Below are positions 1 through 12,395 of a stretch of 64,000 nt of DNA, one piece after another; the first letter of the stretch is position 1; each line of letters begins with the position of its first letter. Under the pieces are notes generated by a model. That model did not search any database, was not told the DNA's origin, and saw only the letters and a program-made list of their open reading frames with translations. A program made the position numbers and the translations under genes. The stretch spans positions 84,298,207 through 84,362,206 of the forward strand of contig NC_050098.1 in NCBI RefSeq assembly GCF_902167145.1, in the 5' to 3' direction. Source of the DNA: Zea mays. Taxonomy: Eukaryota > Streptophyta > Magnoliopsida > Poales > Poaceae.

Positions 1-162
1 TGGCCTTCTGTGAGACTGAGTAACTCCGAATTCGGTGAAACGTGAATGAATAATCTGGATAATTAGGGACATACGCGAGCGAGAAATAGAAATTTTTACT
101 GAGCATTCGAGATTAGGATAAATCTCGCGACGTAACACGAAACTGACACCTGGGGTGTCACA
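1..162 (-). repeat. Terminal fragment of a minus-strand LTR inserted in element A gag
   Basis: Read on the minus strand the segment starts TGTGACACCCC at 162 and runs out of the window, the usual 5' end of a chromovirus LTR. Immediately to the right, element A gag coding sequence begins without any primer site or polypurine tract, so this is an insertion into gag. Its target duplication would be GTTTC (163-167), with the other copy off the window. It may be a solo LTR or a full element. The body sequence was not recognised as any other LTR in the window. Confidence 0.6.
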
Positions 163-1191
163 GTTTCCCACAATCAGAGCAGGGGATTTCAGCAGCACGC
201 AGGCAGATGGGTGATCAAGCCACCTCAGCAGCAGCAGCCAGCACCCAACCGCTTTCTAGCTCCCGCTCCAAGGAACAATCAGCCTCCGCAGCAGCAGCAG
301 TTCCGCCAGGGTAATGGGAACAAGTGCTTCACTTATGACAATGTGGGCCACTATGCCAAAAATTGCCCAAGAAATCAGTAGAGGCAGATGCCAGCACCAA
401 ATCAAGATAAGGGAAGAAAGCAGAAGGTGCAAGTCAGACAAAAGAAGCTCAACTTTACTACTCTGGAGGAGTTACCTGAGGGATCCCCCATCATGACTGG
501 TATCTTTTCAGTTTATAATCAACCTGCATTAATTCTGTTTGATTCTAGTGCATCTCATAGTTTCATTAGCCAAAAGTTTAGTGCTAAATGTCAACTGCCT
601 TTCTATCACACAAAAGGGTCATTCATGATAGCCACACCTGGAGGTAAAATTGCAACTAACCAATTAAACCAGAGTGTGCCTATTCAACTGGGAAGCCACA
701 TTATCAAAACCACCCTCCTTGCTTTGGGTTTGGAGAATGTGGATATTATTCTAGGAGCCAATTGGATGACCAGACACCAAGTAGTGCTTGATGTAGCCAG
801 CCGCATCGTTGAAATCAATCCCCAATCTATGGGAGTTTCACCTTGTTTCTACCCAGTCAAGATTCTACTCAGTCATGTGCTTTTGCTATGACGGAGTTAC
901 CCCTGAAAAAGATTCCAGTGGTCTGTGAGTATGCAGATGTTTTTCCAGAAGAATTACTAGGAATGCCCCCAGACCGGGATATCGAATTCGCCATCGAATT
1001 GCAACCGTGAACGACACCTATTTCCAAGAGGCCTTACCGGATGCCACCTGCTGAGTTGGCAGAATTGAAGAAGCAATTGCAAGAATTGTTGGACAAGGGT
1101 TTTATCCGCCCAAGTACTTCGCCTTGGGGATGTCCAGCCTTATTTGTAAAGAAGAAGGATGAAAGCTTGAGGCTATGCGTAGATTACCGCT
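163..1191 (+). pseudogene. Element A gag C-terminus, protease and start of reverse transcriptase (broken)
   Basis: From 163 the frame reads a Gln-rich gag tail (CAG runs at 226-300), then a CCHC zinc knuckle at about 324-366 in which the second Cys is replaced by Tyr (TAT). An in-frame TAG follows at about 378. The protease part (about 490-800) has DSSAS where the aspartic protease motif DSGAS is expected. A TGA replaces an Arg codon near 1007. RT begins around 1041 ([19 protein letters not shown]) and is cut at 1191 by the zeon-1 insertion; it resumes at 18822. Gag would coat the RNA and pol would copy it, but no functional product is possible. Confidence 0.85.
1187..1191. other. Target-site duplication of zeon-1 (left copy; right copy 18817-18821)
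   Basis: Left copy CCGCT, right copy CCACC. The interrupted RT codons (tac cgc ccg ctt) show the original target was CCGCC, so each copy carries one transition (C to T on the left, G to A on the right). Joining 1191 to 18822 restores the RT frame around VDYRPL. Confidence 0.8.
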
Positions 1192-1861
1192 TGTTGGGGG
1201 CCTTCGTCCTCCGAAGGTCCTCAAAAACATAAGTTAACAATATCTTCCAATCATGGTTTATGGACAGGTACCTTCAGATTTAGGATAAAAGTATATACAA
1301 CGGAAGAAGCATGATCGTGATGAAGGTTGTTGTTGCTCCGAACCTGTACGCAAGGGAGCTTCGGCTAAATCGCAAAAAAGGGAACCGACTTAAAAGGGAA
1401 AAGGCTATCCAGTCCTCATAGATTTTTCTATAAGCCAATAGTAAATGTAAAGGACATGACTGTAATTTCTCATAGGTTGTGTCCTGTACCTATAAATTGA
1501 TGAACAGTACCCTCGTACTGTTCACTCTATCTTGTATTTGCTCGTGCACAACGCTCGAATTTTTGCCTTCTGTCAAGATGAAGGTACAAATGTAATTAAA
1601 TATCGTATTTAAATATTCAAGTTTATATAATGAGGATATGTGAATGATGTTATATGATTATTCATGCTATCTTTCATGTTTCATATGCTTTGTCTTTCAT
1701 TATCATATACCATGATGATGAAGGTACGTCCTTCATGACCTTCGTCCGAAGATCGTTATATCCTAAGGGAAATAATGCTTCGAAGGACGAAGGACATTAA
1801 CATTTAATACCCTGTGTTGCCTTGTTCTTGACTCATAGCATTTGAGAACAAGTCCCCAACA
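1192..1861 (+). repeat. zeon-1 5' LTR
   Basis: Starts TGTTGGGGGCC and ends GTCCCCAACA, so the termini form a short inverted repeat. It contains a TATA box (1490-1499) and is followed directly by a primer-binding site. It matches 18150-18816 along its whole length. It is also homologous, on the other strand, to 45069-45727. Confidence 0.93.
1490..1499 (+). promoter_or_regulatory. TATA box in zeon-1 5' LTR
   Basis: CTATAAATTG about 300 bp into the LTR, aligned with CTATAAATAG in the zeon-2 LTR (minus strand, 45421-45431). In the 3' LTR of zeon-1 (18448-18454) a 3 bp deletion has turned it into CTATAAG. Confidence 0.6.
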
Positions 1862-1862
1862 T

Positions 1863-1878
1863 TGGCGCCCACCTCCGG
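1863..1878 (+). other. Primer-binding site of zeon-1
   Basis: TGGCGCCCACCTCCGG begins two bases after the 5' LTR. The same sequence sits next to the zeon-2 LTR (minus, 30109-30124). The first seven bases fit tRNAs ending GGCGCCA (Asp type); the priming tRNA is not certain. Confidence 0.7.
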
Positions 1879-2211
1879 TGAACCCTTTTTCGACCACCTT
1901 CGGCAAGCACTGACCTTCGTCATGCCGCCGAAGAAAGTCTCAGCGCCAGGGGCTGCCGCACTGCAGCCACTGGACCCAAATCAGGAGACCCTCTCTCTCC
2001 GAGAGGCCCGAAGCCAGAAAAGGAAGGCCACCAGTCCAACACTCCAGGAGGAGGAGTTGGACCAAGAAATCAGAAACATGGAGATAATCCATCAGCAAGT
2101 ACAAAGGAAGAAGGAGAAGATGGACCGACTAGCTGATCTTCAAAGGCAGATCGACGAAGCCACTAAAGAAGTACGCCATCTTGCTCAAGATGAACAAGAT
2201 CGAAGGCCCCA

Positions 2212-5200
2212 TGTAATACTCAAAAGTGCAATAATGAGAATAGAGATAATCTCAGTAATTTGTGTCCTCTACTTATCATCACATGTGATCAACCCTAGTT
2301 ATAAGTGGATAATTAACACAAAGAACACATAGATAACATGTGCATCATGCTGGAGTTTATTTGATTGTGCATTTGTGGATGATAAAAATAAAAGCATCAA
2401 TAGCAATGTAATAATGTGCTCATGACATCCAAACCCTAAATTGAAAACAAAACCATGAAAATGGAGAAGGAAAGGAATAAATATTGTACAATGCAAAATA
2501 AATATATAAATAAATAAATTCCTCTCATTTTTGGGTATGATAAAATTGCACTTATAATTTGTGGATAAAATTTGACACAACGGTGGAATTTAAATTTGAA
2601 ATGGAAATATGAATTTGGAAAGGAAGAAAAGAGATTAGGAAATAAAAAGGAAAAGGATTAAAACCTGCCTGGGCCACGGATTCCCCCTTTTCGGCCCACT
2701 ATTCATTCACACCCGCGCGGCCCATTCTAGCCTCCGCGCGCGCGCTCGGACCCGCTGCCACAGACAGCGCGGCCCCACCTTGTCAGCCGCCTCCAGCTAC
2801 GTTCCGCCCGCGCTTGGTCATCGCCGTGGTACACTGCGATGTGGGCCCCCTCGCTGACGGGTCTTCTTCTCCGTGGGACTCGCGTGCGGGCGCAACAGAA
2901 CGCCGCCGTGATCCTCGTGGGCGTGGGCGGCCTTCCTCCAATCCGTGCCAGGGTTTGCGGGGGGATAAATTGGTGCCCCCTGTGCCCCTCTCCACTTCTT
3001 CGTCTACCTCGTGAATCCTCTCTCACCTCAGCCGCCTGCACACCGTGCGCGTTGGGGGAAATCACAGGCCCGCCGTCGTTGACCACGTGAACCACAGACA
3101 CTGGGCAATCTGTGGAGCATTCAAGTGTTGCGCCACGACCTCTGGATGCTTCGGCAGCCGCTTGCTTCTCCATTGGTGTCGCGGCTATAGGGCAATTGCT
3201 CGTCGGACTTCGTCAAGCGACACCACCGCGTGGCCAGACTCAACCGCGCAATAATCCATGGTGAGAATGCCCTCATGCTTTTCGCCCTACTCTTCGCATC
3301 GCGTAGCACCATTCGGGGTGAACCGTAGGGCTCTGAGTCGAGCGTTGTGCACCTCCGGCGATGGCTCGCCGTGGCCACTGGGCGGCGCCGCCGCACTCTG
3401 TTGACCAGGGTAGGAGCAACATAGGTAGCCGTCGGATCTTGCTGGACGGCTAGGATTAGGTGATCGCATAACCCTTCGCGTGAGTGATTCTAGGCCGTTG
3501 ATATTTGATCGGGTGAATATGAGTCGATCGTAGCTATATTAAACCTGGACCGTGGATTCTAGATCCTATGGATCATGGCACGTACCGTTTCATCCGCGTT
3601 TAGGTCTAATCTAGGTCGTCAACGTCCGATCGGACGGCCAGAGCGGGCCGATACCGCTTTGGTGGCCGACTTTGCAGAAAACCCCTCATAGTGTTTAAGA
3701 ATCAACCCGCGGTCCATAGCAGTGTCAGTCTGAGTCTTAGAAACATTTTCACCGTAGCCCCTGCTGTTTTCTGTTATTGAGGCCCAATCCAGAGAGAGCT
3801 GAAAATAAGAAATTAATATTAGAAATCGTTTTTAATACAAAAATAAATCTAGAAACTTGTTTAATTCATAGAAAATGCATATGAATTCCAAATTGATCTA
3901 TTCCACTTCCAAAATTTTTATAATATTATTGTCTAACCATTAGTGCCTCTGTTTTAACATGAAAGATGATTTAAAATTTATCTAGCACTTAATCTTGTAT
4001 TAAGCACATAAAACATTAGAAAATCCATAACTTAAAATATATAACTCCAAATTTAATGATTCCAATTCCTGTGATCATATTTTAATGTCTAGTTTGTTAC
4101 TGTATATTTCATTTGCATGTTTGATGTGATGTTAATTTATGCTATACTATGTATGTATTGTGTTGATGCGAGTAGACGAGCAAGCCACTGTGGAATCTGA
4201 GGTTCAGCTGGTAGAGACTGCTGAGCAGGAGCTCGTGGAAGGCAAGTTGTGCCCTTGATCACTTCTCTTACCCATTCATGTTCTTATTAATCATAATGAT
4301 CTGCATAGGTTAATTTTGACGGGACCCAATAGGATACCCTAGATTTTGACTATCTTTATACCTTGCTTCACCACTGGTTTTACTACTAAGTTTTTGGGTA
4401 GTACATGCTATTGCTTTATATGGATTTGGGTATAGAGATATTCATCACTCATTTTTACACTTGTTATTATCTGTTCATTATTTTATGTTCATGATAAGAT
4501 CATTATGTTAATGGGAAAATGGAGAACCACCCGGGAAAACAGTGCTACCACAAGGGTATAATGGGACGCCCTTGGCTGATTAACTAGGAAAGCTAGTGGA
4601 TGACTACCTTACCCGAAAGGGGCAAGGGCAGTAGTGGAGTGGTCAGTGTAGGGAGGTCCTTGGGTTGATTTTGCTGCGATGGCAGTCAGGCAAGAACCCT
4701 GCACTGGAGCTTCCTATAAACTGTAGCGGGTTTTCTGAAGCTAGTGGAACTTTGTAAAGGCCTCGTAGTGGTACCCTGCCTCGCTTCCTAGGTAGAGGTG
4801 TATGGGGTCTGATCAACTCCGTGGCAAATGGGTAACACGACTTGTGGGTAAAGATGCGCAACCTCTGCAGAGTGTAAAACTGGTATACTAGCCGTGCTCA
4901 CGGTCATGAGCGGCTCGGACACTCACATGATTAATTGATGGAACTTAAACTTAATCTGTCGTATCATTGCATTTGGGATTATTTTATTATTACTTTTACT
5001 TATTATTATAATGGTTTGGTATTTACTTACACTTAGTAACTGCTAATAAAATTTTGTCCAACTTCTAAAAGCAATGCTCAGCTTCAGCCTTTATTTCATT
5101 GATCAGCCTTACACTTCATGAACTCCCACCTTTGGTGAGTTCATGTCACATTATTCCCCACAACTTGTTGAGCGATGAACGTATGTGAGCTCACTCTTGC

Positions 5201-5482
5201 TGTCTCACACCCCCCCACAGGAGAAGAACAGGTGGTTCAGGAGGAGCCACAAGGCGAGGAGTATGATCTGATCTAGGTGGCGTTTCTCAGTTGACATTGG
5301 CGCCGACGATCCTTAGTTCGTTTTATATTTATTATTTTATTTTGTAATAAGTCTTCCGCTATGTAATAAATACTCTGATGTTTTATGACATTTATCTCTA
5401 TACACTCTGTTATTGTATATGTTGTCTTCTTGGCGCATGTATGAGATGCACACGGCTTTGTTCCTTAAAACCGGGTGTGACA
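2212..5482 (+). repeat. Element D 5' LTR
   Basis: Begins TGTAATACTC and ends GGGTGTGACA before the primer site. Internally it has an AT-rich first 450 bp, a GC-rich island about 2690-3480, then an AT-rich remainder. ORFs in the island (both strands, about 2727-3470) recur in the second LTR and are composition artefacts, not genes. GGGGATAAATTGG at 2960-2972 is the best TATA-like site. Confidence 0.95.
2962..2970 (+). promoter_or_regulatory. TATA-like element in element D LTR
   Basis: GATAAATTG in an otherwise GC-rich stretch, in the place where the LTRs of F, A and E also have their TATA-like sites. The second LTR keeps it. It is a weak match to TATAAA. Confidence 0.4.
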
Positions 5483-5486
5483 GAAG

Positions 5487-5498
5487 TGGTATCAGAGG
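5487..5498 (+). other. Primer-binding site of element D (tRNA-iMet)
   Basis: TGGTATCAGAGG, four bases after the LTR, matches the complement of plant initiator methionine tRNA at all but the last base. Typical of chromoviruses. Confidence 0.9.
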
Positions 5499-5950
5499 AA
5501 ATGTTGACTGTAGGATGAAACCTAGATAGAAATGGACAAACCGTTACCTACTTACCTTACTCTGATTCTTTCTATAATTATCTTATCTTGATCCTGTCTC
5601 ACCTTTTTGTTGTCATACTCTGATTACTCTTATCTTTTCTGCTCTAAGACAAGATGGATTTCATACATTGGAATCCTACATTTATTAACTTTTTAAGAGA
5701 TAGGAGACCTAATACAAAAAAATTTATTAAAAAACTATTTTCTCTATTTTTAAAAAATTTTGGTTGATTGTTCTGATGATAAATGCTTGATTTCTTCTTT
5801 GGTTGATTGAAACATTATAGTTGGGCATCTTAGCATGTACCACCATAAGGTAATGTATTAGCTTTAGTAGATAACACACTAATCTACTTAGCTAATAAAT
5901 CCCCCGCAGTAACATTTCTCGTAATTACTTGTCTTGCCTACAATTCTTCC
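5499..5950 (+). other. Element D leader with gag missing
   Basis: AT-rich, with no open frame and no gag motif (no CCHC knuckle, no Retrotrans_gag core). In related elements about 1.5 kb of gag should lie here. It is read as leader sequence plus a deletion scar. Confidence 0.5.
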
Positions 5951-5959
5951 TTTCTTACC

Positions 5960-8900
5960 CTGTGTTTCTAACCCAGATGGGCTACCCCTATAGTGTTAGA
6001 AGAGAACACTATAGACGTGATCCTTGGTATGTCATGTTTAAGAAAGGCAAATGCAGTATATACACTGTGCTAAGGGAACAGTAGAACTCACCAGTTCCAA
6101 AGGAGAAAGATTTCAAGTTGAAATTGCAGTAACTACCTCTACTGGACATGCAACATTCTTCATAGATGTGGAGTTTGTTAGTAACAACATCCGTGTGGTT
6201 TGGGATTTTCCGGATGTCTTTCTGGAGGAGTTATTAGGGATGCCCCTAGATATGGAAGTTGAGTTGCTATTTATCTCTTACCTGAGACTACTCCTACTCC
6301 CAAATGGTCATACAGGATGTTCGTAGAAGAGTTAAAAGGACTTAAGAAGCAATTAACGGAGTTACAAGAGGCTGGGTATATTCGTTCGGATTCTTCACCT
6401 TGTGGAGCGCCAGTTCTGTTTATACAGAAGAAAGATGGATCGCAAGGGATGTGCGTGGATTATATGACCCTTAATGATGTCGCTGTGAAGAACAAGTATC
6501 CATTACCCCGCATTGAAGATTTATTTGATCAGATGAGAGATGCTAGAGTATTCTCGAAGATTGATCTCCGATCGAGATACCATTAAATGAAGATTAGGCC
6601 ATCGGACATTCCCAAGACAATTTTATCGACCCGATATGGTTTATATGAGTTCACTGTTACGCCATTTGGACTAACTAATGCACCAGCCTATTTTATGGAT
6701 CTAAAGAATAAGGTGTTCATAATCTGGATAGATTCGTCGTAGTGTTCATCGACGATATTTTTTTACTCCAAGAGTGATAGTGATCACAAGGAACATCTGA
6801 GGTTGGTGCTACAGAAGCTACGAGATAATCAGCTCTATGCTAAGTTTAGCAAGTGCGAGTTTTGGATTGACAAGGTGCCATTCCTTGGTCATATTATTTC
6901 TAATGGAGGAATAGCAGTGGATCCTGCTAAAGTGAAGGAGATAATGGGGTGGAGAGTGCCCACTACAGTTACTGAGATTCGGAGTTTCTTGGGATTAGCA
7001 GGCTATTATCGGAGATTTATTGAAGGATTTTCTAAGATTGCTAAGCCTATGACTTCGCTTTTGGAGAAAGGGAGAGAATTCAAGTGGGATGAGAAGTGCC
7101 AAGAAAGCTTTGATCAATTGAAGGAGAGACTAATGTCGCCACCAGTATTGATTATGCCAGATCTGCAGAAGGGATTTGACATTTATTGTGATGCATGTGG
7201 CCAAGGACTTGGATGTGTGCTTATGCAAGAAGGTCATGTGATTGCCTATGCATCTCGTCAGTTGCGGAAGCATGAATTGAACTACCCCACTCATGATTTA
7301 GAGCTGGCAGCAGTTGTGCATGCACTGAAGATTTGGAGACACTACATTATGGGAACTAAGTGTCAAGTGTACACGGATCATAAGAGTTTGAAGTATATAT
7401 TCACTCAGAAGGATCTCAACCTTAGGCAACGCCGTTGGTTGGAGCTCATTAAGGATTATGATTTGGAGATTCACTATCATCCAGGCAAGGCAAATTTGGT
7501 TGCAGATGCCTTGAGTCGGAAGGAGCATGTTCACTCCGCTTTCGTTGTCCAGCTACCTGATGAATTAGCAAAAGACTTTGAGAGACTCAATTTGGGAATT
7601 GTTACTCACACTGAAGGAGTCACCATTGAATTGGAACCTACCTTGGAGCAAGAGATTCGTAAAGGTTAGGTTGGTGATGCTAAGATTCAAGAGATCAAGG
7701 ATCTTATTACCGAAGGAAGAGTTCCAGAATTCACGGAGGATGAGCAAGGTACTATATGGTTCAAAGATCGGATATGTGTTCCAGAGATCGATAACCTCCA
7801 TGAGACTATATTGAAAGAGGCCCATGATTCTGATTATTCTATCCACCCTGGTAGCACTAAGATGTATCAAGATTTGAAGCAAAAGTATTGGTGGTATGGA
7901 CTGAAAAGAGATGTTGCCGCTCATGTGGCTAAGTGTGATGTGTGTCAAAGAGTCAAGGCCGAACATCAAAGACCCGCTGGACTACTGCACCCATTGAAGA
8001 TACCCGAGTGGAAATGGGAAGAAATTGGTCTGGATTTCATTGTTGGACTACTCCGCACCCCTGCTGGGTATGACTCTATTTGGGTAATTGTGGACAGATT
8101 GACCAAAGTGGCTCATTTCATACCTGTGAGGAGTAATTACACGGGAGCCAAGCTAGCAGAGTTGTATATGACTCGAATAGTTTGTCTACATGGAGTGCCT
8201 AAGAAGATCGTGTCAGATCGAGGATCGCAGTTTACTTCTCGATTTTGAAAGAAGTTACATGAGAGCTTGGATACAAAGTTGAATTTTAGTTCAGCCTACC
8301 ATCCCCAACCTGATGGACAGACAGAGAGGACTAATCAAGTGCTGGAAGATATGTTAAGAGCTTGTGCTCTCAAGCATGGTCGCAGTTGGGAGAAGAGCTT
8401 ACCCTATGCTGAGTTTTCTTATAATAATAGCTACCAGGCCAGTTTGAAGATGTCACCATTCGAGGCTTTGTATGGCAGGAAATGCAGGACTCCACTGTAT
8501 TGGGATCAAACCGGAGAAAGACAGTTCTTCGGGCCTGAACTTATTCAAGAGGCAGAAGAACAAGTTCGAATGATAAGAGAAAATTTGAGAATTGCACAAT
8601 CCAGGCAAAAGAGCTATGCTGATAATAGGAGAAGACTGCTGGAGTTTAAGGAGGGTGATCATGTCTATTTGAAGGTGTCACCACTCCGGGGTATGAGGAG
8701 ATTTAAAGTTAAAGGAAAGTTGTCCCCTCGCTTCATTGGACCTTTCTTGATCTTAAAGCGAGTGGGAGAAGTTGCATATCAACTGAAGTTACCCGATCAT
8801 CTATCAGATGTACATGATGTATTCCATGTGTCCCAGCTAAAGAAGTGCCTCAGGGTACCTGAGGAACAGTTACCAATGGAAGACCTTAGTGTTCAAGATG

Positions 8901-9079
8901 ACCTGACTTATACGGAGTACCCTATCAAGATTCTAGACACTTTGACTCGAGTTACAAGAAATAAGGTGATAAAGATGTGCAAGGTACAATGGAGTCACTA
9001 TGGAGAGGATGAAGCAACGTGGGAAAGAGAAGAAGAGCTTCGCATAGACTTCCCCCATCTTTTCCCTAGTTCTTCTTAA
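5960..9079 (+). pseudogene. pol: Element D pol: protease remnant, RT, RNase H, integrase, chromodomain (several breaks)
   Basis: Order of parts: protease tail (VILGM at about 6018); RT from 6317 with FVVVFIDD near 6733; RNase H ([15 protein letters not shown] at 7182) to about 7520; integrase HHCC zinc finger (about 7850-7960); catalytic core (GLDFIVG, SDRGSQFTSRF, then the YNNSYQ region); GDHVYLKVSP segment (about 8655); chromodomain-like end (KVIKMCKVQWSHYGEDEATWE, about 8965-9030). The enzymes would copy and insert the element, and the chromodomain would direct it to heterochromatin. Breaks include a frameshift before 6317, a stop at 6586, a frameshift in the FIDD region (about 6720-6765), a stop at 7669 and a stop at 8248 where Trp is expected. 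The final stop is at 9077-9079. Confidence 0.9.
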
Positions 9080-9102
9080 ATCTCGAGGACGAGATTATTT
9101 TT

Positions 9103-9117
9103 AAGGGGGGTAGGATT
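9103..9117 (+). other. Polypurine tract of element D
   Basis: AAGGGGGGTAGGATT directly before the 3' LTR; the plus-strand primer for reverse transcription. Confidence 0.85.
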
Positions 9118-12100
9118 TGTAATACTCAAAAGTGCAATAATGAGAATAGAGATAATCTCAGTAATTTGTGTCCTCTACTTATCATCACATGTGATCAACC
9201 CTAGTTATAAGTGGATAATTAACACAAAGAACACATAGATAACCTGTGCATCATGCTGGAGTTTATTTGATTGTGCATTTGTGGATGATAAAAATAAAAG
9301 CATCAATAGCAATGTAATAATGTGCTCATGACATCCAAACCCTAAATTGAAAACAAAACCATGAAAATGGAGAAGGAAAGGAATAAATATTGTACAATGC
9401 AAAATAAATATATAAATAAATAAATTCCTCTCATTTTTGGGTATGATAAAATTGCACTTATAATTTGTGGATAAAATTTGACACAAGGGTGGAATTTAAA
9501 TTTGAAATGGAAATATGAATTTGGAAAGGAAGAAAAGAGATTAGGAAATAAAAAGGAAAAGGATTAAAACCTGCCTGGGCCACGGATTCCCCCTTTTCGG
9601 CCCACTATTCATTCACACCCGCGCGGCCCATTCCAGCCTCCGCGCGAGCGCTCGGACCCGCTGCCACAGACAGCGCGGCCCCACCTTGTAAGCCGCCTCC
9701 AGCTACGTTCCGCCCGCGCTTGGTCATCGCCGTGGTACGCTGCCGTGTGGGCCCCCTCGCTGACGGGTCTTCTTCTCCGTGGGACTCGCGTGCGGGCGCA
9801 ACAGAACGCCGCCGTGATCCTCGCGGGCGTGGGCGGCCTTCCTCCAATCCGTGCCAGGGTTTACGGGGGGATAAATTGGTGCCCCCTGTGCCCCTCTCCA
9901 CTTCTCCGTCTACCTCGTGAATCCTCTCTCACCTCAGCCGCCTGCACACCGTGCGCGTTGGGGGAAATCACAGGCCCGCCGTCGTCGACCACGTGAACCA
10001 CGGACACTGGGCAATCCGTGGAGCATTCAAGTGTTGCGCCACGACCTCTGGATGCTTCGGCAGCCGCTTGCTTCTCCATTGGTGTCGCGGCTATAGGGCA
10101 ATTGCTCGTCGGACTTCGTCAAGCGACACCACCGCGTGGCCAGACTCAACCGCGCAATAATCCATGGTGAGAATGCCCTCATGCTTTTCGCCCTACTCTT
10201 CGCATCGCGTAGCACCATTCGGGGTGAACCATAGGGCTCTGAGTCGAGCGTTGTGCACCTCCGGCGATGGCTCGCCGTGGCCACTGGGCGGCGCCGCCGC
10301 ACTCTGTTGACCAGGGTAGGAGCAACATAGGTAGCCGTCGGATCTTGCTGGACGGCTAGGATTAGGTGATCGCATAACCCTTCGCGTGAGTGATTCTAGG
10401 CCGTTGATATTTGATCGGGTGAATATGAGCCGATCGTAGCTATATTAAATCTGGACCGTGGATTCTGGATCCTATGGATCATGGCACGTACCGTTTCATC
10501 CGAGTTTAGGTCTAATCTAGGTCGTCAACGTCCGATCGGACGGCCAGAGCGGGCCGATACCGCTTTGGTGGCCGACTTTGCAGAAAACCCCTCATAGTGT
10601 TTAAGAATCAACCCGCGGTCCATAGCAGTGTCAGTCTGATTCTTAGAAACATTTTCACCATAGCCCCTACTGTTTTCTGTTATTGAGGCCCAATCCAGAG
10701 AGAGCTGAAAATAAGAAATTAATATTAGAAATCGATTTTTAATACAAAAATAAATCTAGAAACTTGTTTAATTCATAGAAAATGCATATGAATTCCAAAT
10801 TGATCTATTCCAGTTCCAAAATTTTTATAATATTATTGTCTAACCATTAGTGCCTCTGTTTTAACATGAAAGATGATTTAAAATTTATCTAGCACTTAAT
10901 CTTGTATTAAGCACATAAAACATTAGAAAATCCATAACTTAAAATATATAACTCCAAATTTAATGATTCCAATTCCTGTGATCATATTTTAATGTCTAGT
11001 TTGTTACTGTATATTTCATTTGCATGTTTGATGTGATGTTAATTTATGCTATACTATGTATGTATTGTGTTGATGCGAGTAGACGAGCAAGCCACTTTGG
11101 AATCTGAGGTTCAGCTGGTAGAGACTGCTGAGCAGGAGCTCGTGGAAGGCAAGTTGTGCCCTTGATCACTTCTCTTACCCATTCATGTTCTTATTAATCA
11201 TAATGATCTGCATAGGTTAATTTTGACGGGACCCAATAGGATACCCTAGATTTTGACTATCTTTATACCTTGCTTCACCACTGGTTTTACTACTAAGTTT
11301 TTGGGTAGTACATGCTATTGCTTTATATAGATTTGGGTATAGAGATATTCATCACTCATTTTTACACTTGTTATTATCTGTTCATTATTTTATGTTCATG
11401 ATAAGATCATTATGTTAATGGGAACATGGAGAACCACCCGGGAAAACAGTGCTACCACAAGGGTATAATGGGACGCCCTTGGCTGATTAACTAGGAAAGC
11501 TAGTGGATGACTACCTTACCCGAAAGGGGCAAGGGCAGTAGGGGAGTGGTCAGTGTAGGGAGGTCCTTGGGTTGATTTTGCTGCGATGGCGGTCAGGCAA
11601 GAACCCTGCACTGGAGCTTCCTATAAACTGTAGCAGGTTTTCTGAAGCTAGTGGAACTTTGTAAAGGCCTCGTAGTGGTACCCTGCCTCGCTTCCTAGGT
11701 AGAGGTGTATGGGGTCTGATCAACTCCGTGGCAAATGGGTAACACGACTTGTGGGTAAAGATGCGCAACCTCTGCAGAGTGTAAAACTGGTATACTAGCC
11801 GTGCTCACGGTCATGAGCGGCTCGGACACTCACATGATTAATTGATGGAACTTAAACTTAATCTGTCATATCATTGCATTTGGGATTATTTTATTATTAC
11901 TTTTACTTATTATTATAATGGTTTGGTATTTACTTACACTTAGTAACTGCTAATAAAATTTTGACCAACTTCTAAAAGCAATGCTCAGCTTCAGCCTTTA
12001 TTTCATTTATCAGCCTTACACTTCATGAACTCCCACCTTTGGTGAGTTCATGTCACATTATTCCCCACAACTTGTTGAGCGATGAACGTATGTGAGCTCA

Positions 12101-12395
12101 CTCTTGTTGTCTCACACCCCCCCCCCCCCACAGGAGAAGAACAGGTGGTTCAGGAGGAGCCACAAGGCGAGGAGTATGATCTGATCTAGGTGGCTTTTCT
12201 CAGTTGACATTGGCGCCGACAATCCTTAGTTCGTTTTATATTTATTATTTTATTTTGTAATAAGTCTTCCGCTATGTAATAAATACTCTGATGTTTTATG
12301 ACATTTATCTCTATACACTCTGTTATTGTATATGTTGTCTTCTTGGCGCATGTATGAGATGCACCCGACTTTGTTCCTTAAAACCGGGTGTGACA
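9118..12395 (+). repeat. Element D 3' LTR
   Basis: Same sequence as 2212-5482 apart from scattered substitutions and a longer C run (12117-12130). Ends GGGTGTGACA at 12395, followed by target copy CCCGA. Confidence 0.95.

Larger units (their letters stand above)
2212..12395 (+). mobile_element. Element D: Del/Tekay-type chromovirus inserted in zeon-1 gag
   Basis: LTRs of 3271 and 3278 bp (TGTAATACTC...GGGTGTGACA), an initiator-Met primer site, pol with a C-terminal chromodomain-like segment, and a polypurine tract. The internal region is only about 3.6 kb because gag and most of the protease are gone. Flanks CCCCA (2207-2211) and CCCGA (12396-12400) are a 5 bp target duplication with one mismatch. 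LTR divergence is about 1-1.5% by eye over the first 900 bp, so this is younger than its host zeon-1. Confidence 0.92.

Noticed and set aside
2727..3470. Several ORFs on both strands in a GC-rich block, repeated at 9605-10375
   Set aside because: They lie in the element D LTR island, overlap each other in several frames, have no recognisable domain, and exist twice only because the LTR is duplicated.
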